A DNA stretch of 14,291 bases. It comes from an uncultured Clostridia bacterium (GTDB lineage: Bacteria; Bacillota; Clostridia; Oscillospirales; Oscillospiraceae). The notes below the pieces were generated by a model that was given only the letters and a program-made list of their open reading frames with translations, did not search any database and was not told the DNA's origin. Where the stretch lies: NCBI GenBank assembly GCA_947169005.1, contig CAMVOG010000029.1, positions 1-14,291 on the forward strand, given 5' to 3'. The translations under genes were made by a program, and so were the position numbers. This document shows, one piece after another, positions 5,681 to 12,215 of this stretch; positions within the stretch are counted from its first letter, which is position 1; every line of letters begins with the position of its first letter.

Positions 5681-6729
5681 ATCAGCTTGATCACGTCGCT
5701 GACGGTGATGACCACCATCAGGGCGAGCAGCAGCACCAGGCCCGCGCCGTGGATATAGCGCTCGTACTTGGGGTCCGGCTTGCGGCGGATGATGAGGGCG
5801 ATGACGGCGGTGACGATCATGGTGAAGATATGGCCCCCGTCCAGGCCGGGGATGGGCAGCAGATTCATCACCGCCAGGTTCACGGCGATGAAGGCCCCCA
5901 GGTAAAAGACGTTCAGCAGCCCCTCCCGCACGGATTCGGATTCCTCGCCCACCTGGCTGATGGCGGCCACGGCCCCCACCGCGCCGGACATTTCGTTCAG
6001 CCCGGCCCGGCCCGTCACCAGGTCGCCCAGGCCCATCCAGACCATCTTCACGAAGTAGACGGAGTTATAGAAGCTCTGGTACAGCAGCCCCCCGAAGCTC
6101 TTTTCCTCCAGGGCGAAGGTGATGCCGTATTTGCGGACGGTCTGGCCGTCCACGGTATAGTCCCGCAGCACCAGGGGGAAGTCCGTCAGCGTCAGCTTTG
6201 CCCCGTCCCGGATCAGCGTCAGGTCCACGCTCTCCCCGTCCGAGCGGCTCATATAGAGGGAAAACTCGCTGAACAGGTGGATGCTGTGCCCGTCGATGGA
6301 GGTGACCCGGTCCCCCACCATGAGGCCCTGCTCCCCCTCTAAGGGGAAGCCGTCCATGAAGCCGTTGATGGTGGTGGTGCCGTAATAATCGCTGGCGGAG
6401 AGGATGATAAGCACGATGAGAAAGCCCACGATGAAGTTCATGAAGGCCCCGGCGAAGAGGATGATGAGCCGCTGCCAGAGGGGGCGCTTATCCATGCCCC
6501 GCTCGTCCTCGCTCTCCCCGTCCTCCCCCTCGATGGCGCAGTAGCCGCCCAGGGGCAGGACCCGGAGGGAATAGAGGGTCTCCTTCCCCTGCTTTTTCAG
6601 AATGGCAGGCCCCATGCCCACCGAAAACTCGTTCACCCGCACGCCCATGAGCTTGGAGGCGGAGAAATGCCCCAGCTCGTGGACCGTGATGAGCAGCCCG
6701 AAAATCAGAATCGCAATGACGATATACAT
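5677..6729 (-). CDS. rseP: RIP metalloprotease RseP (site-2 protease family)
   Basis: A 350-residue intramembrane zinc protease. HELGH at residues 17-21 in the first membrane helix supplies H17, E18 and H21, and NLLPIPGLDGG near 289-299 supplies the third zinc ligand D297. A PDZ-like domain lies between the helices, around 120-200 (GLMVGDRVTSIDGHSI). The protein cleaves membrane-spanning segments, in Firmicutes typically anti-sigma factors, signal-peptide remnants or pheromone precursors; which of these applies here cannot be read from the window. Only one PDZ is visible, as usual for Gram-positive RseP/RasP. The ATG at 6729 lies about 11 bases after AAGGAGG and overlaps the dxr 3' end by 25 bases, so the two are co-translated. 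Its stop codon is embedded in heptamer array C. Confidence 0.96.
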   Translation of the reverse strand: MYIVIAILIFGLLITVHELGHFSASKLMGVRVNEFSVGMGPAILKKQGKETLYSLRVLPLGGYCAIEGEDGESEDERGMDKRPLWQRLIILFAGAFMNFIVGFLIVLIILSASDYYGTTTINGFMDGFPLEGEQGLMVGDRVTSIDGHSIHLFSEFSLYMSRSDGESVDLTLIRDGAKLTLTDFPLVLRDYTVDGQTVRKYGITFALEEKSFGGLLYQSFYNSVYFVKMVWMGLGDLVTGRAGLNEMSGAVGAVAAISQVGEESESVREGLLNVFYLGAFIAVNLAVMNLLPIPGLDGGHIFTMIVTAVIALIIRRKPDPKYERYIHGAGLVLLLALMVVITVSDVIKLI

Positions 6730-7856
6730 GCTTCCGCTTTCCTCCTTGCCGCCCCGTCGGCGGCCAGCACGTCCTCCAGCTCCGCGGCGGGCAGGCCCGC
6801 CAGGGCGGCACAGACCTCCTCCACCACCCGGACGATGTCCAGAAAACCGATCTCGTCCCGCAGAAAGGCGGCAACGGCCATTTCGTTGGCCGCGTTCATC
6901 ACGCAGCAGTCCGCCGTGCCCCGGTGTCCCGCCAGCTCCCGCGCCAGGGGCAGGGCCCGGAAGGTCTCCCCGTCCGGCTCCTCAAAGGTCAGGGCCGGGG
7001 CGGAGAAAAGGTCCAGCCGCTTCGCCGGGCCGGGGACCCGCGCGGGCCAGGTGAGGGCCAGCTGGATGGGCAGGCGCATATCCGGCGCGCCAAGCTGGGC
7101 GATGACGGAGCCGTCCGGGAACTCCACGGCGGAGTGGACCACGCTCTGGGGATGGACCAGCACCGTGATCTTCTCCGGCGGCATCTGAAACAGGTGCATG
7201 GCCTCGATGAGCTCCAGCCCCTTGTTCATCAGCGTGGCGGAATCCACGGTGATCTTGGCCCCCATGCTCCAGTTGGGGTGCTTCAAGGCGTCCGCCCGGG
7301 TCACGTGCCTTAGCTCCGCCGCCTTTTTGCCCCGGAAGGGGCCGCCGGAGGCCGTGAGCAGGATGCGCGCCGCCGGGCCGTTCCCGTTCAGACACTGAAA
7401 GATGGCGCTGTGCTCCGAGTCCACGGGCAGCAGCTCCGCCCCATGCTCCCGGGCGGCAGCCATCACCAGCTCCCCGGCGCAGACCAGGGTCTCCTTGTTG
7501 GCGAAGGCCAGGCGCTTGCCCGCTTGCAGCGCCGCCAGGGCCGGGCGCAGGCCAACGGCCCCGGACATGGCGGCCACCACGGTCTCCGCCTCCGGGAGGG
7601 CGGCGGCCTCCATCAGCCCCTCCATGCCGGAGGCCACCCGCACGGGGGTGTCCGCCAGGCGGGTTTTCAGCTCCCGGGCCGCCGCCTCGTCATAGGCCAC
7701 GGCCAGGCGGGGATGCAGGAGCCGGGCCTGTTCCTCCAATTTGTCCACGCTTTTCCCGGCGGCGACGGCCGCCACGGGGATGGACAGGGCCCGGGCCACC
7801 TCCACGGTCTGGGTGCCGATGGAGCCCGTGCTGCCCAAAATCGAGATCATGCCCAT
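6705..7856 (-). CDS. dxr: 1-deoxy-D-xylulose 5-phosphate reductoisomerase
   Basis: A 383-residue DXR (IspC), which isomerises and reduces DXP to 2-C-methyl-D-erythritol 4-phosphate with NADPH, the first committed MEP-pathway step and the fosmidomycin target. The NADPH-binding GSTGSIG is at residues 8-14. VDSEHSA gives metal ligands D146 and E148, LLTASGGPFR the flexible-loop region, and HPNWSMGAKITVDSATLMNKGLE the substrate/metal site with E215. Length and motifs are complete. ATG 7856 is preferred, about 10 bases after GGAGG; an alternative ATG at 7850 forms ATGA with the cdsA stop and would remove two residues. It overlaps cdsA by 10 bases and rseP by 25, a tight operon. Confidence 0.97.
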   Translation of the reverse strand: MGMISILGSTGSIGTQTVEVARALSIPVAAVAAGKSVDKLEEQARLLHPRLAVAYDEAAARELKTRLADTPVRVASGMEGLMEAAALPEAETVVAAMSGAVGLRPALAALQAGKRLAFANKETLVCAGELVMAAAREHGAELLPVDSEHSAIFQCLNGNGPAARILLTASGGPFRGKKAAELRHVTRADALKHPNWSMGAKITVDSATLMNKGLELIEAMHLFQMPPEKITVLVHPQSVVHSAVEFPDGSVIAQLGAPDMRLPIQLALTWPARVPGPAKRLDLFSAPALTFEEPDGETFRALPLARELAGHRGTADCCVMNAANEMAVAAFLRDEIGFLDIVRVVEEVCAALAGLPAAELEDVLAADGAARRKAEACISSLRF

Positions 7857-8665
7857 ACCCGCAGCGCCTCCGTGAGAAGCAGCAGGACCGGCGCGGCGAA
7901 AACGGTGCTGTCAAAGCGGTCCAGCGCCCCGCCGTGGCCGGGCAGCAGCCGCCCGTAGTCCTTTACGCCGAATTCCCGCTTGATGAGGGAGAAGGCCAGG
8001 TCCCCCAGCTGGGAGACCGCCCCGCCGATCAGCGCCGAGAGCAGAAGCTGGGGCAGGGCGCAGGGCACCGCGAAGGCCCAGTGGAGGATCAGCCCGAAGA
8101 GCAGCGCCGCCACGACGGAGCTGAGGAGCCCGCCCACGGCCCCCTCCACGGTCTTTTTCGGGCTGGTGCGGGGGGCCAGCTTATGCCTGCCCAGGGCCAT
8201 GCCCGTGAAGAGCGCCCCCGCGTCCCCCACAAAGGTGACGACGATGGGCAGCAGCACGGCGCAGCTTCCCCGCTCCCCCTGCCGCAGCAGGATCAGGGCC
8301 GCCATGCCCGCCGGGATCAGCAGACAGGCCAGCAGCCCCGCGCCGAGCCCGGCCAGGCCGAAGGGCCGCTCCTTCTCATAGTATGCCACCCAAAGGGCGA
8401 AAAGAAGCAGGATCACCAGAGCGGCCCAGGCCGCGAGCCACACGAGGGGCAGGCGGAAATAGGCCGCCGCCGTCACCGCCAGGGCGGAGAGGCAGCCCAG
8501 CGCCGTGGGGAAGGGCTGGCCCAGCCCTACGGCGGCAAGCATTTCGTGAGCCGCCAGGCAGCTTACAAGGGCCGCCAGCAGCGCCGTGCCCCAGGGGGGC
8601 AGCAGCACCAGCAGCACGAAGACCAGCGGCACGCCCACGGCGGCTACCAGCAGTCTTGACTTCAT
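7847..8665 (-). CDS. cdsA: Phosphatidate cytidylyltransferase
   Basis: A 272-residue polytopic membrane enzyme making CDP-diacylglycerol from phosphatidate and CTP, the branch point to phosphatidylglycerol and cardiolipin. Several hydrophobic helices fill residues 5-225. The cytoplasmic C-terminal half has the family signature: GDAGALFTG (147-155), TSPKKTVEG (167-175) and KDYGRLLPGHGGALDRFDS (235-253). The start follows AAAGGAACG at 8 bases, only 25 bases after the stop of the lipoprotein gene. In most Firmicutes the gene directly upstream is uppS (undecaprenyl diphosphate synthase); here that place is taken by a lipoprotein, so the usual frr-uppS-cdsA context is broken. Confidence 0.96.
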   Translation of the reverse strand: MKSRLLVAAVGVPLVFVLLVLLPPWGTALLAALVSCLAAHEMLAAVGLGQPFPTALGCLSALAVTAAAYFRLPLVWLAAWAALVILLLFALWVAYYEKERPFGLAGLGAGLLACLLIPAGMAALILLRQGERGSCAVLLPIVVTFVGDAGALFTGMALGRHKLAPRTSPKKTVEGAVGGLLSSVVAALLFGLILHWAFAVPCALPQLLLSALIGGAVSQLGDLAFSLIKREFGVKDYGRLLPGHGGALDRFDSTVFAAPVLLLLTEALRVWA

Positions 8666-8690
8666 CTTTCCATCGTTCCTTTCAGGCGGC

Positions 8691-10001
8691 TCAGCCCTCG
8701 CTTTTGGTGTAGGTCATGCCGTTGTAGAAGGTCAGCAGCAGCTGCCCGTTGTAGTCATAATACATATCGGCCCCGGTGAGATAGTCGTCCTCGCCCTCCA
8801 GCCAGAGGCTGAGACCCACGTAGTCCGCGCCGCTTTCGGTATCCTCCCAGCGGCCCGTGCTGTAGGGGCCGTACTGCCGCACGGAGTAGCCCTGATGGTC
8901 GAGATAGTCATAGGCCGACCAGAAGCCGTCCTTCGTAAAATCAAAGGCGGCGGGGGCGTCCGTTCCCTCCGGATCGGTATAAAGGACCCACAGGCCCGCG
9001 ACGGTGGGAGCCTCCGGCGGCTCCCGCTCATCCCGCACGAAGACCACGGGCACGCTGCCCCTGGGGATCTCGATGGTGACGACCTCGGGGGTCAGCAGGG
9101 TGATGGCGCCGTATTCCTCGTCCTCACTCTCGCCCTTCGGGTCGCTGACGAACATTTCCACGCTGCCGGGGGTCGCCGTCAGATATCCGTCCATCATATA
9201 GCTGACCTTTGTCCAGTCCGCAGCGTCCCGGTAATAGAAGTAGCCCTCGCCGAAGCTGCACACCTCGCCCCGGACGGAGACGTAGGTCCCCTCCAGGTCC
9301 GTGAAAAGCTCCGGCCCGGCAAAGGGATCGAAGGGCCAGTAGTCCACCGATTCCTGCTTTTCCACCAAAAAGACCGTCAGCGGCTCGGTCTCGGAGGGAT
9401 CAAAGTGGCCGTAGACCTCGTCGGGCCGCTCGCCCGCCGGGTCCACCTCGTACATGGTCACGGACCCGGCCTCCGGGACCAGATAGCCGTCCCGGGCCCA
9501 GGTCATCTCGTTCCAGTCCGTGGAGTCGTAGTGGTAGAAGAAGCCGTCCTCAAGGATCAGCATATCCCCGTAGGCGGAGGTGAAGGTGCCCTCCACCGCG
9601 GCGGAAAGCGCGGGCTCCTCCGGCTCCGTATCGCCGCTGCCGCCCTCCTCGGGCTCCTGAGCGTCCCCGGCGTCCCCGGCGTCCCCGGCGTCCTCGGCGT
9701 CCTCGGGCTCCTCAGGCTCCGCGGGTTCTTCGGCCTCCGCGGGCTCGGCGGGGGCCTCGGTCCCTTCGCCCTCGGCGGGGTCGGCGCTTTCGGCGGGCGC
9801 GGCAGCCTCAGCGGGCTCCTCCGGCTCTGCGGGGGCCGCCTGGGCGGGCTCCTGGGCGGGCTCCGCCGTTTCGGCGGGCGTCTCCCCGGCGCTCTGGGTG
9901 GTTTCCGTCACGGTATTCGCCGGGCTCTGTCCCCCGGCGCAGGCCCCCAGCCCCAGCAGCAGCGCTGCCGCTAGCAGAAAGACGCACAGTCTTTTCATCA
10001 T
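8691..10001 (-). CDS. Lipoprotein with acidic Pro-rich stalk and duplicated domain, function unknown
   Basis: A 436-residue predicted lipoprotein. The N-terminus MMKRL is followed by a hydrophobic helix and the lipobox LGAC, with the lipidated cysteine at 21. Residues 22-135 are an acidic Ala/Pro/Glu-rich stalk, including a DAG-type minisatellite near 101-114. Two copies of an about 77-residue module follow at 136-212 and 236-312: each starts EGT(F/Y), then F-FYxYxxAxDW/STDW, DGYL, (E/P)GSV-MF/Y and a DP-G acidic turn. A third, more distant segment (334-436) begins AGLW and is rich in Tyr, Asp and Gly, suggesting a related beta fold. I recognise no family; an outer-membrane-leaflet, cell-wall-facing binding or structural role is inferred. 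The ATG at 10001 has GGAGGG 7 bases upstream. It heads the cdsA operon from its own promoter. Confidence 0.88.
   Translation of the reverse strand: MMKRLCVFLLAAALLLGLGACAGGQSPANTVTETTQSAGETPAETAEPAQEPAQAAPAEPEEPAEAAAPAESADPAEGEGTEAPAEPAEAEEPAEPEEPEDAEDAGDAGDAGDAQEPEEGGSGDTEPEEPALSAAVEGTFTSAYGDMLILEDGFFYHYDSTDWNEMTWARDGYLVPEAGSVTMYEVDPAGERPDEVYGHFDPSETEPLTVFLVEKQESVDYWPFDPFAGPELFTDLEGTYVSVRGEVCSFGEGYFYYRDAADWTKVSYMMDGYLTATPGSVEMFVSDPKGESEDEEYGAITLLTPEVVTIEIPRGSVPVVFVRDEREPPEAPTVAGLWVLYTDPEGTDAPAAFDFTKDGFWSAYDYLDHQGYSVRQYGPYSTGRWEDTESGADYVGLSLWLEGEDDYLTGADMYYDYNGQLLLTFYNGMTYTKSEG
9661..9705 (-). repeat. 9-bp coding minisatellite in the lipoprotein stalk
   Basis: Five tandem 9-bp units, GCGTCCCCG three times then GCGTCCTCG twice on the plus strand, encode repeated Asp-Ala-Gly and Asp-Ala-Glu triplets. 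The unit is a multiple of three, so copy-number change by slippage would alter the stalk length without shifting frame. Confidence 0.8.
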
Positions 10002-10049
10002 TATGGTTCCCTCCAATACAGAAGCAGCCGATTCGTATCCATTACTGCA

Positions 10050-10112
10050 TACTAAGCACTATGCACTAAGCACTAAGCACTGAGTACTGAGTACTGCGTA
10101 CTGCGTACTGAG
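10050..10112. repeat. Heptamer tandem array D (nine YACTRMG-like units)
   Basis: Nine units in exact 7-bp register on the plus strand: TACTAAG, CACTATG, CACTAAG twice, CACTGAG, TACTGAG, TACTGCG twice, TACTGAG, with a degenerate TACCCTC after. Neighbouring units are the most alike, the pattern left by local duplication. The predicted transcription start of the minus-strand promoter (about 10114) is at its edge, so the array forms most of the first half of the lipoprotein-cdsA leader. It is the longest of the four arrays here. Confidence 0.85.
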
Positions 10113-10120
10113 TACCCTCC

Positions 10121-10148
10121 AGTATACCACAGTCCGCCTTTTTTGCAA
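10121..10148 (-). promoter_or_regulatory. Promoter of the lipoprotein-cdsA-dxr-rseP-(ispG) operon
   Basis: TTGCAA (-35, 10143-10148) and TATACT (-10, 10121-10126) are 16 bases apart on the minus strand, with TG one base before the -10 box (extended -10). The start near 10114 gives a leader of about 113 bases that begins with heptamer array D. No other convincing promoter for cdsA, dxr or rseP was seen downstream. Confidence 0.75.
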
Positions 10149-10165
10149 GTGTTCCCCTCGAAAAC

Positions 10166-10194
10166 TGGACAAATGGGGAAAAACGGTGTATAAT
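10166..10194 (+). promoter_or_regulatory. Sigma-A promoter of the glycosyltransferase gene
   Basis: TGGACA (-35, 10166-10171) and a perfect TATAAT (-10, 10189-10194) with 17-base spacing. The start is near 10201, and the leader of about 27 bases ends in a very strong AGGAGGTGA ribosome binding site (10215-10223) before the ATG at 10228. It diverges from the lipoprotein promoter, the two -35 boxes being 17 bases apart. Confidence 0.9.
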
Positions 10195-10227
10195 ATACAA
10201 AAACATATTTTTACAGGAGGTGAACTC

Positions 10228-11442
10228 ATGCTTGGATTTCGCGCGCCCCATCCGCCCCGGGCGGGCCGCTCCTCCCTGCGCATCGGGCTGGTGACGGACG
10301 CCTTTCCGCCGGACCTGGACGGCGTGGCCCAGGTGGTGCTGAATTACGCCCAGCGGCTGGCGGAGCGGGGGCATGAGCCCATCGTGATCGCCCCGGCCCG
10401 GACGGGCAGCACGGACGATTACCCCTTTACGGTCTACCGCTATCCCTCCATCGCGGGCAAGTCGAAGCTGGGTTACGCCATCGGCAACCCCTTTTCCCCC
10501 ATTACGATCCGGGACCTGCGGCATTTTGACATGGACCTGCTGCATATCCACTCGCCCTTTACGGCGGCGGTGCTGGCCCAGCAGCTGGACCCGAAGCACC
10601 GTATCCCCCACGTGCTGACCTATCATACCAAGTATGATATCGATATAGACCGCGTGATCCCCTTCCCGCCCGCGCAAAAAACCTCCCTGCGCTTTCTGGC
10701 CCACAACCTCTATCAGCAGGACGAGATCTGGGCCGTTACCCGCAGCGGGGGAGAGGCCATGGCCAACGTGGGCTATCACGGGGGCTTCCGCGTGATGGAA
10801 AACGGCACGGACTTTGCCTTCGGCCGCGCCCCCGACGGGGAGGTGGCGGAGCTGCGGGAGAGCCTGCACCTGCCCGAGGGGGAGTTGATCTTCCTCTTCG
10901 TGGGGCGGCTTTTGTGGTATAAAAACATCCGCCTGATCCTGGACGGGCTCAAGCGCGTGCAGGAGGCGGGGGTTTCCTTCCGGGCCGTCTTCGTGGGCGC
11001 CGGGGCGGACGAGCTGGCGATCCACCGCTACGCCGGGTCTCTGGGCCTGGAAAAGCGGTGCATCTTCCCCGGCCCGGTCTTTGACCGGGAAGCCCTGCGG
11101 GTCTATTATTCCATGGCGGACCTCTTTCTTTTCCCCTCCACCTTCGATACCTCGGGCATCGTGGTGAAGGAGGCGGCGGCCTGCGCCTGTCCCGCCCTGC
11201 TGACGAAGGGGGCCTGCGCCGCCGAGGGCACCAGGGACGGGGTCAACGCCTTCTGGGCCGAGGAAAACGCCCGCTCCTTCGCGGAAAAACTGCTTTCCCT
11301 CTGCCGGAACCCCGAGCAGCTCAAGGCCGCGGGCGCCCGGGCGGAGCAGGAGCTTTACCGCTCCTGGGACATGGCCGTGGACGAGGCCGTAGTCCGTTAT
11401 CGGGAGCTTTTGAAGCAGTGGGACCAGAAATTGCACCAATAA
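10228..11442 (+). CDS. Family GT4 glycosyltransferase (GT-B fold)
   Basis: A 404-residue soluble or peripheral GT-B enzyme, the only plus-strand gene. The N-terminal acceptor domain has RIGLVTDAFPPDLDGVAQ (residues 18-35) with the loop near the nucleotide, HIHSPF (106-111) and TYHTKYD (131-137). The C-terminal donor domain has FVGRLLWYKN (224-233), VFVGAGAD (254-261) and the retaining-GT4 motif as FDTSGIVVKEAAAC, where the usual E-x7-E is D307-x7-E315. GT4 enzymes of this type glucosylate diacylglycerol or build surface polysaccharide; donor and acceptor cannot be assigned here. The ATG at 10228 follows a near-perfect AGGAGGTGA; an in-frame ATG at 10186 lies inside the promoter and is rejected. 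It is monocistronic, ending in a hairpin shared with the convergent ATPase gene. Confidence 0.93.
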   Translation: MLGFRAPHPPRAGRSSLRIGLVTDAFPPDLDGVAQVVLNYAQRLAERGHEPIVIAPARTGSTDDYPFTVYRYPSIAGKSKLGYAIGNPFSPITIRDLRHFDMDLLHIHSPFTAAVLAQQLDPKHRIPHVLTYHTKYDIDIDRVIPFPPAQKTSLRFLAHNLYQQDEIWAVTRSGGEAMANVGYHGGFRVMENGTDFAFGRAPDGEVAELRESLHLPEGELIFLFVGRLLWYKNIRLILDGLKRVQEAGVSFRAVFVGAGADELAIHRYAGSLGLEKRCIFPGPVFDREALRVYYSMADLFLFPSTFDTSGIVVKEAAACACPALLTKGACAAEGTRDGVNAFWAEENARSFAEKLLSLCRNPEQLKAAGARAEQELYRSWDMAVDEAVVRYRELLKQWDQKLHQ

Positions 11443-11448
11443 TGCTTT

Positions 11449-11471
11449 CGCCGGAGGCTGTGCCTCCGGCG
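11449..11471. terminator. Bidirectional hairpin between convergent genes
   Basis: A perfect 10-bp GC stem (11449-11458 with 11462-11471) with a 3-base loop, in the 32-bp gap between the glycosyltransferase stop and the ATPase stop. The flanking tracts are weak (ATCTTATT on the plus side, AAAGCATT on the minus side), so termination may be partial, but position and symmetry support a shared terminator. Confidence 0.65.
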
Positions 11472-11474
11472 ATC

Positions 11475-12203
11475 TTATTCCTCCAGCAGATATTTCAGCA
11501 TCCGCTCCGGGGCGTTGAGAAAGTCCCGGGTGATGCGGTAGTGCTCCGTGTCCTTGTAGGCCACGGGGCGCACCCCATCCTCCCCAAACCAGAGGATCTC
11601 CGCCCCGGGATAGGCCATGAGGATGGGGGAGTGGGTGGCGATGATGAGCTGGCTCTCCCGCTCCGCCAGGTCGTGGATGTCCACCAGCAGGCTCAGCAGC
11701 CGCTGGGGGGAAAGGGCCGCCTCCGGCTCGTCCATCAGATAGAGGCCGCAGCCCGTGAAGCGGTGGTCAACCAGGGCCAGGAACGCCTCCCCGTGGGACT
11801 GCTCGTGGAAGGAGCGGCCCCCGTAGCGTCTCAGGTCGCTGTTCGCGTCCAGGTAGGTGGCCGTGTTGTAAAAGCTCTCCGCCCGCAGGAAGAAGCCGTC
11901 CGCCGGGTAAGCCTCCCCCCGCACGGGGGTGAGATAGCGATACAGCTCCGAATGGCTGTCCCGGGTGGAAAACCGAAAGTCCCGGGAGCCCCCCTCCGGG
12001 TTGAAGCCCATCAGCACCGCCAGGGCCTCCAGCAGCGTGGATTTCCCGCTGCCGTTCTCCCCGGCGAGAAAGGTCACGGGCTTGCGGAATTCCAGCGGCT
12101 TGCCCGCGTCCAGATGCCGCATCAGCGGCAAGCCGTTCAGATAAGACCCCGCCTCCGGCGAGCCGTATTCATAATTCCGAAAGACAGATTGAAGATAGAG
12201 CAT
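11475..12203 (-). CDS. ABC-type ATPase of the AAA_15/AAA_21-like group (COG3910-like)
   Basis: A 242-residue stand-alone ATPase with no membrane segment. Walker A is GENGSGKS (48-55). A signature-like SHGE (136-139) replaces LSGGQ, Walker B is LYLMDEPEA (154-162, D158 and E159), and the H-loop is IIATHSP with H191. The short spacing between Walker A and signature, without a long coiled coil, fits the small 'predicted ATPase' group related to Rad50/RecF-type domains rather than transporters. Its role is unknown; some relatives are halves of OLD- or toxin-antitoxin-like defence modules, but no nuclease or partner gene is beside it. It starts 12 bases after the phosphoesterase stop, with AAGGAA just upstream of ATG 12203, so the two are co-transcribed. 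Confidence 0.9.
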   Translation of the reverse strand: MLYLQSVFRNYEYGSPEAGSYLNGLPLMRHLDAGKPLEFRKPVTFLAGENGSGKSTLLEALAVLMGFNPEGGSRDFRFSTRDSHSELYRYLTPVRGEAYPADGFFLRAESFYNTATYLDANSDLRRYGGRSFHEQSHGEAFLALVDHRFTGCGLYLMDEPEAALSPQRLLSLLVDIHDLAERESQLIIATHSPILMAYPGAEILWFGEDGVRPVAYKDTEHYRITRDFLNAPERMLKYLLEE

Positions 12204-12215
12204 GATTCCTTTCCC

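Noticed and set aside
8586..9974. Long plus-strand open frame opposite the lipoprotein gene, with Gly/Leu-rich repeats
   Set aside because: The repeats are the reverse reading of the Pro/Glu/Ala stalk and minisatellite; the minus frame has a lipobox, a ribosome binding site and a duplicated domain.
10050..10112. CRISPR array
   Set aside because: Units are 7 bp and contiguous with no spacers, and no cas gene is present.
10186..10227. ATG start at 10186 for the glycosyltransferase
   Set aside because: It overlaps the -10 box of the gene's own promoter; the ATG at 10228 has a near-perfect ribosome binding site.
10066..11439. Minus-strand open frame of 457 codons opposite the glycosyltransferase
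   Set aside because: The plus strand encodes an unmistakable GT4 protein with promoter and strong ribosome binding site; the reverse frame has no recognisable motif.
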